A DNA stretch of 42,387 nt from Hofstenia miamia (lineage: Eukaryota > Xenacoelomorpha > Acoela): the NCBI GenBank assembly GCA_004352715.1, contig SCFE01000022.1, positions 738,049 through 780,435 on the forward strand, given 5' to 3'. How positions within the stretch are numbered: the first letter of the stretch is position 1; each line of letters starts with the position of its first letter. Shown here piece after piece: positions 1 to 11,200 of this stretch. Under the pieces are notes generated by a model. That model saw only the letters and a list, made by a program, of their open reading frames with translations, did not search any database and had not been told where the DNA came from. The position numbers and the translations under genes are program-made.

Positions 1-632
1 AAGAAATATTTAGATGATATTGTAGAATCTCTGGGGTGATTCTAGCGAACAAGAAGAGAATACAGTTCAAACTATCTCCTATTTACAAATGCTTTGTTCT
101 TTATATACACTGCTATTTACAATATGTACAAATATGACAACAACCAGTCACCAACAAGAAAAGCGCGAGGTCTGGCCGATAAATAATAACAACTACCGGC
201 CGATGCTACAATATACGGTGTTGGGCACTTCCTCGTTAATTACTACTGTAGGTACTAGTTTTCATTTCAAAAAACCGCACTATGTATTGTGTAACCAGTT
301 GTAAATTTCTGATGTTTTAGTTTAATTTGCCAAAAAAACCAATGCAACATCAAACGAAAATGAAAGATTTCCTATTCCATTCCAAAAGAAAATTCATCTC
401 TGACCACAGTAACTGTGGACCTAATATTTAGGCCAGGTGTATTTGAAATGGTTTTTTATAACTGTTGCTTAATATATTTAATATGTAATTAAATATAGTT
501 AAATATAAACATATAAAAATTAATGCTAAAACGTAATAAAGTAAACAAAAGAAACGTCTGGGAAAATATAGATGTATTTGAAAACATAAAATATTGCAAA
601 AGTATTACAACATAAGAAAATAATGTAAAACA
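1..632. other. Flank downstream of HMBOX1, no gene seen
   Basis: AT-rich sequence without convincing coding potential; the longest open frame (89-304 +) resembles nothing I recognise. Bases 217-268 share a motif (GTGTTGG.CACTT ... TACTACTGTA.GTACTA.TTTTCATTT) with 944-986 in intron 9, so both are probably fragments of one repeat end. Confidence 0.4.
217..268 (+). repeat. Repeat-end fragment shared with 944-986
   Basis: GTGTTGGGCACTT and TACTACTGTAGGTACTAG here match GTGTTGGACACTT and TACTACTGTACGTACTAA at 944-986, with a 10-base spacer difference. The other location begins CAGTGTTGG, which is hAT-terminus-like. Superfamily is uncertain. Confidence 0.4.
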
Positions 633-770
633 TTTATTATAATAATTTTCAATTAAATATTCTTCCGTTATCGATTCAAAAGCTCTTTACAAAAATTAAT
701 AAACTGAAACTGTTTACAAATGGTTTACTATTAAACGGAAAGGATATGTATTCACTGCAGAATGAAGTCT
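633..770 (-). other. HMBOX1: HMBOX1 3' UTR with candidate polyadenylation signal
   Basis: Reading on from the stop on the minus strand, the first canonical AATAAA lies at 638-633 (TTTATT on the plus strand), about 135 nt after the stop, in an A/T-rich context. If used, the 3' UTR is short. Transcript data would be needed to fix the end. Confidence 0.5.
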
Positions 771-895
771 TTAAGGCTGAACAGGTGCACAATTTTGAAC
801 TGGGGAGGGGTTGACCAATGCCATTATCGAATGGTTCACTGCGTCGAGTTCTGCCGATATAGGATCCTGGCAGTTAGTTGCACCGTCTGACACAC
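771..895 (-). CDS. HMBOX1: HMBOX1 last coding exon 10 (residues 400-440 and stop)
   Basis: Acceptor TCTTAG|GTGTG; the stop TAA is at 773-771. It encodes GVSDGATNCQDPISAELDAV, NHSIMALVNPSP and a short tail ending VQP. The QDPIS...AVNHSIMAL text matches the conserved C-terminal box of human HMBOX1 (DPISLAVEMAAVNHTILAL). This confirms both the ortholog call and completeness. Confidence 0.93.
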
Positions 896-1192
896 CTAAG
901 AATTAATATTATCACCGTACATGTATATGTATATATATATAGCCAGTGTTGGACACTTACTACTGTACGTACTAATTTTCATTTGTAATTATAAATTTTT
1001 ATTCAAGTGTAAACCTAGGGGAAACTTAAGCTAATAAGAAAAATATTAAGTGTTGAATAAAATAAATCATATAATTTATATATTATATATTTATATATTA
1101 TATACGTAGAGAATGATTATTTCCGATAGTAACGGGCTAATTTTTTGCAAGGTAATCATAATATATTACAGTAATACGTTACAACAATTCAG

Positions 1193-1231
<39 letters not shown>

Positions 1232-1638
1232 ATACAGCAGGATAAAAGTTATTTGAAATGATAGATTATTTTTGGACATTAATTAATTGAATTTGGAAAT
1301 ACTAAATATGGAATTACTTTGTTTTTTTGTGTGTGTAAACAATTTTTGCAGCTCCATACTTATTAAATACACAAATTGTGCTCTTTATATAATTTTAATT
1401 ATCAATGTCAAATATTAAATAGCATATGCAATAAATATTTAGGTTTCTAAAAATCTAAATTCGTTTCAAGTATATATATTAAATAAACAAATTAATCCAA
1501 CAAAGTATATATATTTATTTTAGATTTCATTTTATAATTTTAGTGTAGTTTGTATATTGTAAAAATATTTTTGCCACAAATTATTTGCTGATGATGATTA
1601 TATAATATAATCGAAAAGTTCAATGTGTTTTCTTTTTA

Positions 1639-1691
<53 letters not shown>

Positions 1692-4600
1692 CAAAAATAT
1701 ATATATACAATAACTGTAGTGAATAGCAAAACAGAATCATATGCTTATAAAAACTTTTAATTGAGGTTTAGTGATAAGTTTGGAAATGGATGAACCAAAA
1801 AATATAAAAAATTCACCTGATTCGTAATTGGAGTCTCCACAATCACTGGAGTTTGGCGATGGCTCGTTCTTTACATTTTGCTCTAATTCTAAATTACAAA
1901 AGCATTATTTTCAAACGTAAATCACATCATTTGGCTTTCTTTTTTATATTTTAACAATAGTGTTAATTTTCAATATTTGAATCACTTCCACATATTTCGA
2001 AATTAAAACGATTAGACGAAAAATTTTGCATTTCATGTAATGTTTGCTTTTTTAATGGAATGTCAATGCAAATATTGAACAAATTTGGGGCATTGCTTAG
2101 TCAATATTAATAAAATGTCGAAATAAGAATTTCTAATATTTAGTATATTCATTATTGCAATCGTTACTCATAAATTTTCAAATTTTTTGCATAAATTTTG
2201 TCGAAAGATGGCGTAAAATACAAATATATTTTACAGGGAAATTCAATATCTTTGTGATGCACAGATATAAATACACTAATTATTTTAATGTTGAAAGAAA
2301 TAGCATTAAATAATTTTTTTATTTATAAGAATAACTTGCATACCAGCAGAGATATAATTAAATGTTAATAGAATTTTTAAATAGTCTACTATCACTTAGG
2401 AAATTTAAAGGGTTTTTGCTAAGATCAATTTTAAAATTTTTTTATACAATATTTAATGACCTTATTTTAGTAAAATGTACAAAGCAAAATTTTGCATCTG
2501 CTGGTACAACATCAATTTACATTAAATTCAGCGGAGTATTTCAAATATAATGCAATATCACCATTAATTAGAAATGAAATAGACAAATTTTTTAATAACG
2601 GTGGAACAAAGGACGTCGTTTAAGCGCTGTCACAATATAATTTAATACACGCGCTAGAACGTTATTTTTCATTATAAAATAGATGTATGATAATTTGTGG
2701 TATTTAAAATGAATTTAACAAACAATAAAAAAGCCATTAAACAAAAACCAATATTAATATTATATAAAGAGCAGATGCTTGTTAGTGGACGGAAATGTAA
2801 AGCAATGCGTTAGAATAAATTTGACGTTGAAATAATACGTGAGTAATAGCGGGTGTTATTAAATATTTACCAAGTTGTTGTTTCCTTTTTATTTCTTTTC
2901 GTCTGTTCGCAAACCAATTATAAACCTTTACGCTCGTCACTAATTTTTCATCATTGAGGAATTGACCTGAAAATGATTGAATTAAAATTTTAAAATTATT
3001 CAATTAATAAACTTTGTAATTAATATAAACAGCATATTGAATAAAGAAAACTGCGAGATTTTTGTATACACTATTCACTTTTACTAAGCTGCAAAATTTA
3101 ATTACCTGCTTCGAAAAATCAAAGTTCATATATGCCTGCTCTACAGCAGACTTGTCAACGAGCCGAGCCCAGCCGAGCCGAGCCGNNNNNNNNNNNNNNN
3201 NNNNNNNNNNNNNNNNNNNNNNNNNNNNNNNNNNNNNNNNNNNNNNNNNNNNNNNNNNNNCAACGAGCCGAGCCCAGCCGAGCCGAGCCGAGCCGAGCCG
3301 AGGTTGAACAGAGTATTGGATATACAACGAGCCCAAAACTAGCTTTTTTAAGCAAAGCAAATTTATATACTGCTTGTTAATTTGATTATCAAAAATTTTT
3401 CTTATTTTTTCATTCAATATGCCTTTCTTATAATCTTATCTTAGTAATGTTTATTAAATAATAGGAAGAGCTATTTAAAAAATTCTGAGAGCACATATTT
3501 TTTTAAAAAATATCGAGCTGAAACGAGCCTAATTGAGAGATTTTATGTGGCGAGCCGAGCTGAGAAAATTCGGCCCGTTGACAAGTCTGCTCTACAGTGA
3601 ATTCAATTTTTAAGCATTGCTTCAATATTGCCCATAAGATTTTTTGATTAATCACAAAAATTAAAATAGATACAACTGCTTATTAGTTCTGGCTATTGTG
3701 TGACCATATTTCATAGGTTGCAATCAAACCCAGCACTTTGAGTGACAATCAATTTCGAACTATGGTGTTTAATAAACTAATTTAAAATTATTGATCATGC
3801 ACCTAGGGTTATGAGTCAAGGTCACTGAAGTTTCCCCATTTTCGACGGAGCATTGTAAAGAAATTAGTGGTGTACGAAAATTGGCAAATCTCTTGTAGGA
3901 TTATACAAAAGAGAATATTAAAATAATGTAATATTTCTAAATGTAGATTGTTGCAAACTATTTAACTGACTTTCATGTATCTCCGAAAAATTGTTTATTA
4001 GTTGGTTTAATTATTAAAAAGGATATCCTTCGAAATATTGCTCTTTATCAAAGCAATTATTCTATCACAAAAGAAGGCAGCAGAGACTATTCTTTCGTAT
4101 TAAAGTGATTAGATTTATTATAAAATGTCAACCCACTTTAAACAAAGCGCCGTTAAATGTATTCCCTACTCAACATTTAATGTAATTTTATTTTTGCACA
4201 AAGTGACAAACACTTTAAGTTAATATCGCATCTCATTTTATACCTAATAAAATAAATCTCTACACGCCCTCTTGCGGAATCTTAGAGCATACCGTATAAT
4301 TTAACAACAATTTATGAATGCAGAAATGATCGTTTTTTATGAAAAATGAAATTATCATCTTTACAACAGTAGTAGATAACAAAAATTACAATTTAAATAA
4401 GAGTTAAATGTGTTGGAAAATTAATCTCCAGTGGACAAAAATGGAATTTCGTTTTTAAGAATTTTAATTTTTAATACTTTATTTTCAAATTTAGCTTTAA
4501 ATAAAAAATAATTAATTTAAGTTGAAATGTAAAGTAAATGAAGAATATATATAATAGGTGAACTGTAATATATGTTTTTATAGGACACATTACATGAAAT

Positions 4601-7600
4601 ATATCTTGCATAAATACCTTGCAGTTCTAAAGCATTGTTACAGGCTTGTGCGATTTCTTCACGTTTTAAATCGTCTGGATACGAGTTTTCTTGATAAAAC
4701 TGTTCCAAAATTGAGACACAGGAGTCCTTCCAAACGAATCTGTCTCGTTTTTTGAACTGTGAAATACGCGGTGTCTAAACGAAAAATTTCAGTATGTCAG
4801 ACATAAGACAGTAATTTTACATTATAGATAAAATGAAATATACAATAAATAAATTGAAATAGAGCAGATTTTTGGATAACCATACATTGAAGCTCATAAC
4901 TTACAAAGAAATGGATGTTGAAAATTTTACTATGCAAAGCTTCACAAATCATTGTGCAATGAAAATAGAAACCCAAATCAATACAAATATTAGAATGAGA
5001 TTTATTTAAAAACGACAGTGTCAAAAGTTGAAACGAAATACTACTCCATTTCTAAACCAAAACAGTATTTTAAAATAATAATAGGTCACTGTTAGCCAGA
5101 CTTGTCAACGAGCGGGGCTTCCAACGAGCCGAGCCGAGGCGAACCGAGCTTGAACANNNNNNNNNNNNNNNNNNNNNNNNNNNNNNNNNNNNNNNNNNNN
5201 NNNNNNNNNNNNNNNNNNNNNNNNNNNNNNNNNNNNNNNNNNNNNNNNNNNNNNNNNNNNNNNNNNNNNNNNNNNNNNNNNNNNNNNNNNNNNNNNNNNN
5301 NNNNNNNNNNNNNNNNNNNNNNNNNNNNNNNNNNNNNNNNNNNNNNNNNNNNNNNNNNNNNNNNNNNNNNNNNNNNNNNNNNNNNNNNNNNNNNNNNNNN
5401 NNNNNNNNNNNNNNNNNNNNNNNNNNNNNNNNNNNNNNNNNNNNNNNNNNNNNNNNNNNNNNNNNNNNNNNNNNNNNNNNNNNNNNNNNNNNNNNNNNNN
5501 NNNNNNNNNNNNNNNNNNNNNGAGCTTAGAAATTACGGCTCGTTTACAAGTCTGCTGTTAGCTGTTATTTTTTTGTAAATTGGAATACATAGGTGATTCA
5601 TAATATTTAATTACATTTCACGGGTTGAATGAAGAAAACTGAAACATAAATTAACAATATTAATATTTGTAGTGACTCCTTTTGTCTTAAGAATTGCTTT
5701 AACTATTCTTGTCTTCATTAATATTAATTTTACGATCTGTTTGCATCTTAATATCATCAAGCATCCGTTTTAGTTTTACCATCAGTTCATTTTTGTTGTT
5801 GATTATTTGTCACGACATTTTTTCTGCACGGAACCCCATAGGTTCTCTACGGAGCTTAGCTAAATTGTTTTTGGCAATTCGCAAGCTCGTTCTGAGAAAG
5901 CATTTAATGAATCTCATTTCCCTTCCTGGGAGCCAATCACTTATCTTTGTAGCATTCTATTGGCTAAAATATATTGGTCCTTTCAATGTTTTAAAGATCA
6001 CTACTACTATAGAATATGAATATATGATATGATATGATATATATATATATATATATATATATCAAGTATTTTTAAAAAATTTTCACGTGTATGAGGGCCC
6101 GGCTGAACCACTGACAATATATGTATATATATATATATATATATATTATTAAATTTATATATATATATATCCACGTTGGTCCTATAGTAAATTGGGCAGA
6201 AGATCATGGCCCGCGCTGAGGCTCGGCTGAAAATATCAGCCATTCCCAACGCTGTATATTTCCCATTCAACAATTTAGAATGTTACAAACAGTTTGATTC
6301 CATAAGTAAATAAGTCTAGTTTGGAATATCAATTTATGTAAGAATACAATTCGTTATACTGACATTAATAGCACGGTAATAACAGCATCGTCCATGAAAA
6401 ATGGATAAGAATATATTTCCCCAATTTAAGTATTGTAAACCTTAATATTTCAAATCAAATATATTTCTAATTGTGAATTGGCCTAATTTTTAGAAGCAAC
6501 ATCGGTATATCTCACTGGCGTAGCTAAGGGGAGGGGCCAGGGGGCAAACCCCCCCCCCCATATATATATACTATATATTTACAAAACTGAATAATGTACT
6601 GCACTTTTTTTCAAAATTTTAATTGAATTAATTTATTGCCCCTCCTGGAAATGATTCTTAGCCTCCTGATTTTTTATTCTGTCTACGCTACTGGTATACC
6701 TATTAGAACCAAGTAAATGTTATTGGAAATGTCGATTAATCCCATTACTTCCGAATATGTTTTATTAAAATGCAATGTCTAGAGATATAATCAGAAATTT
6801 GGGTAGATTAGCAAAATATGCCAAATACTTACACCATTGTTTCCGTTCATATACATTTTTGCAGATGATAGCGCAGGTGCCGTAGTCGAAGTAGAAAAAG
6901 GCGGAGACGACGTTCCGTTTACACCTAAACAAAGCGTACTCCAATGAAATGAGCATGATGTCATAAATTATAATTAGTAAAAATTAATAGATGGTTAAAA
7001 GGAGAAGAGGATGGCGGGATAAAGCAGTTGGTTTAATTGATTCAGAAATTGCAGCAAAGCAGCACTTTCACACCAAAGGCAAATCATCATGACATCACAT
7101 TCAACAAGTTTGTGAAATTATTGAAAATTAAAAGCAAGAAGCTATTCCATTAATAAATTTGCCTCAACAAATGATAAATTACACGAATTTCACCGAGAAT
7201 AATTTTTTACAAACAAATAAGGTCGAATTGCAAATCAATGAAATTAATTTCCTATTCTCTATTGAGGATTAAGGGATTAATTACAGGAAATTGATTTCTT
7301 GGTTTTAATCGTATCTAGTAATGAAGTTTTGGAAAGTCAGCGATCAGTGGCGCAAGCAAAGGGGACATGGTCAAATATCCCCCGTCAGGTTTTTAAAATT
7401 GATTTTGATTAGTTAAATCAAAAAATATTAAAAAAAGTTAAGAACTAAGCTAAATTGCATTTTTATGTCTATTTATTTAAGATTTTCAAGATTTTTAGCG
7501 GAGCTTTGCTTCGCTTCTGTGACTCACTATTGATTGAAATGTCCCCACCCCACCCCTGTCAGAAAATCCTACGTACACCCCTGTCAGCGGTCACTAGGGA

Positions 7601-7873
7601 TTATGTTTATATTCAAACGTATTTTTAGTTAATCGCTAGACACTAAAATATTAAATGTCTACATTCTTCGATGTGATGGTTTATATATATTGAGAAAGAG
7701 AGAAAGAGAGAGAGAGAGAGTATATATTTGACTTTTGCGACCCTTAGGTCAAATATACAAAGTTCAAAATAAACCAAAATGAAATTAACAAAAGTTATTA
7801 TTATTAATATGATTTTATAGAATTTCTTTTGATGATTATACTGCAAAACTGTTTAACAATCTGTTTGTTCTAG

Positions 7874-7915
<42 letters not shown>

Positions 7916-8161
7916 CATGCCCTAACTTTGACCTATGCCTGCGTTGCTTGCTTCAAAAACAGATCTAGGCGTTTATATCGTTAATGAAAAATTGTAGCAA
8001 ATATTTTGGTAACAAGATGCTTATATAAATAATGAAATCAATACAATGAAAAAGAGAAGAATGCATTTAGTGAGGGAAATTTTACTGCAAACAACTTTAT
8101 AGTGTAACTTCTTGATTATCAAAGAAACACTGGAATTTTAAAAATTAAGAATATAATTGAA

Positions 8162-8202
<41 letters not shown>

Positions 8203-11200
8203 AACTGCATTTACATAGAAAAACTAAACTAGAGCTAATATTTAGATGTATATGTTTTGTTAAAGTTCATGGTCCTATTTAAAATCAATTCAATTACCTT
8301 CTCTCTTGCGTTTTTCAGCCAGGTACCATTTGTAAATATTTGTTCGCGTAGAGTCCTTCATCCAAACTCCCTAAACGAGAATCTTAAAATAATTTTTACC
8401 ACAAGCACTGAAAGCAGAATTTGCTAAAATATTGAAATTAATATGCATGATGCACACATATTTTCTAAACCAACTTTGTCAGCACATCAAACTTTCAGTC
8501 AAATTAAACGCCGAAATTTTAGCCTGCTGTACACAACAGAATCAGTTCAACTAAAATCCTTCAAAAAAATCAAACATTTTATTATTAACACCGCAATCGC
8601 AGTGATATAACATGCTTCAAGAACAAGTTAAAAATAACAGTGTTCTACATACTTTTTAGAGTATGTTACGTAAATTATAGTGTTTACATACTTTAAATTT
8701 CTATAACTTGAAAGATGGTGACAATCTCAAGAGAAACTCATTCTGATTAATGTGTTACAAGATTTGGAGTAAAATCTACGGAATTCGACGCTAAGTTGGG
8801 ATGGGAGATACCATGGCATTCAACATTGATTTTCAAGTGGGTTATTTATCCATAAGTGACTTAAAAGTACTGAATACGGAGCTTGTAAGCCTCTACTATA
8901 ATAATTAACAAATATTTTACGTTGCACACCATATACAAACAATAGAGATGACCACATATAAAATTAAAAAAATATAAAGTAAATAAAATACCTTTAGCAA
9001 AAATACATGTGAAATGAAATAGGATTTATCAAAGAAAATGTTTTAGTTAATTTAAGTGGTTGGAAAATGTACGCAAGAGAAAGTGGCTGCAGTGCAGTTA
9101 AATTGGGTGCTAAAAGCTAACGAATATTCAATAAAAGTCCTTCAAAACCTCTCTCATAAAATGTAATTTTTTTATTGGATCTTGTGATAAAATTGAACGC
9201 AGTGTTTTAGTAACATGCTAATTCACATCGCTTGTTAAGTACTTAAACACCTTACAGGGATACTTGTATAATCTACACCTAAAATAGAATTTTAAATTCA
9301 AAAAATTCAAATTTGTTCACAAAACAACGTAAACTAGCATATATATATCTTTACTTGTGAAACAATATGTAACTTTGGTGGCGGTATTTATGACATTTTT
9401 ATAAAATATTTGTGTTTGAAATATTAGAAAGATTGCCAAAACTCCATTAAAATTAAAAATGTTAAGATAGCATCAAGCTGTTGTCATTTAAACATATAAA
9501 GACATACACGTAATATAAACAACGGATTAAAACATAATTATATAATTAATATTTCTATGCATTCCGAAATTTACAAGGCTGAAGAAATTTACCTAAATTA
9601 GGGTTATGCCACAAATCATCCAAAAAGATAAAAGCTTTGAAAATTAAAAAAATTCATTTTTGGGGAAAAAATATTTTCAATTAGCACACTTATCACTTTC
9701 GAAATTTGTGTCAAATTTAAACTGAATTTAGTGAATTTAGTTGGTGTTGTTATGGAGAGCAAAACGAAGCTTAAAAATATCAAGTTTATCAATTATTCGC
9801 AAATTGAAGATTGGAATTAGAATTCGTGTTGACTGAAATTTCAAAATAAGTAAAGACGATAGATATTATCCCTTGCAATACGGAACAATACAAACGTATG
9901 TATTGCTTAAATTTCAATTCAATCCCAAGTCTGATCAGTTGATTGGATTGGTGAACCGCAGCCATGGCCAGCTACAAGTTAGCATTACAGCTCACGGAAA
10001 ATATCAACCATAACTTTTTAAAGTTTTTTTTCAATTTTTTTTAAAACAGCATTATTTTTTCATTATTCACACATTTGTGTTTCGATTGATTCAGGTAAAA
10101 CGTCTGAAAATTACAAAACCCCATTCGTTTGATGTTTCATTACAAGTAGTCAATTTTAAATTAATTATTAAGAATTGGTAATACAATGGGCTTTAGAATG
10201 CTGCGACTTGTATTACACGGTTTACGACCACCTACGGCTTTTATTAACGCAGACATCGTCGGATATGGCTACTAGTTTGAACTGAAGTCGCTGCAGCCAC
10301 GTTAAATGGTCCGACCGCAAAACCCTATTTGCAAATTTTATAAAACTGAACCTATAGTTTTTTGTACTTTATTAAAAAATATTCATTAACAACTTTTGAA
10401 AATAAAATTTAAAATTTAAAAAATAAGGCAACAGATTTTTTCGCATTTTTTATAATTAAAAACAATTTATGTGACCAAGATTTGCAAAACAATATTGAGT
10501 AATTTTTTTACGAAATTTTTGAAATATTCCATATTCAACAAAGTTTATATTCAACTTTATCACTGATTAAGAAACAAACACTTTAAAATTGCTTGACTTG
10601 GAAAATGATTTTAATTTTATGTTACACGCAGAGATGGACATGGACCGAAAATTTAGGCCCACGCTCGGCTCGGACCACATTCGTCCTAGCCTAGTATATG
10701 TATGCCAACTCGACCCACTTTAGGCCCATACTTATCAAAAATTTGTTGGTTTGCTTCTTATAAAATCTAATCACTGAAATGAAAGATTCTAAATCTTCAA
10801 AATATAAATTTTATTTTTCAACTTTGTAATTAAAACTTATATAAAATTCAATGTATTATTGCGTGCACTGCCATCTTTTCAATTTTCTCGGACCATCCCA
10901 AGAGCTGCTCGGGCGAAGTCCATCTCTGGTTATATGTTTCGCAACACTGTTATAAAGATATTGAACAATCTTAGAATATTCATTAGATGAAGCAACTGAA
11001 AATTTGTAAATATTACGTGGGAATAAATATAAATAAATGGGGAGAAAATCGCATTTTAATGCTAAGCGATTCTTCATGACGTATGGGTATTAAACAGTCA
11101 AAAATCTATCAAAACAATCAACATTTGAAGCGCCACTTAAGAGACGCTTTCAACGCCTATAACAGTGGACGGATTTTCAGAAGAGGTTTTTATCATTTCA

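Larger units (their letters stand above)
896..1816 (-). other. HMBOX1: HMBOX1 intron 9
   Basis: 921 bp between donor GTGAAT and acceptor CTTAG. It contains one repeat-end fragment, a TA/TG dinucleotide run (about 1193-1232) and a long pure TA tract (about 1640-1686). Nothing else is recognised. Confidence 0.8.
2967..4617 (-). other. HMBOX1: HMBOX1 intron 7
   Basis: 1651 bp. It contains a full-length GAGCC hAT element (3147-3589). The rest is AT-rich with no recognised feature. Confidence 0.8.
4775..6832 (-). other. HMBOX1: HMBOX1 intron 6
   Basis: 2058 bp. It contains GAGCC hAT copy B, a decayed Tc1-type transposase fragment, hAT-like repeat ends around TA tracts (6085-6255) and a small CAGTGGCG-type element close to exon 6. 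Confidence 0.8.
6925..8297 (-). other. HMBOX1: HMBOX1 intron 5
   Basis: 1373 bp. It contains one CAGTGGCG hAT-like element (7345-7583), a GA-rich microsatellite (about 7693-7719) and two TA tracts (about 7877-7911 and 8165-8199). Confidence 0.8.

Noticed and set aside
4517-4708. A small gene starting MEQFYQENSYPD...
   Set aside because: It is the 3' part of HMBOX1 exon 7 (there preceded by ...VSIL) plus read-through into intron 7 after the donor at 4617.
5709-6032. 107-residue plus-strand frame as a membrane protein
   Set aside because: It is the antisense of a decayed Tc1-type transposase; the minus strand carries the recognisable motifs.
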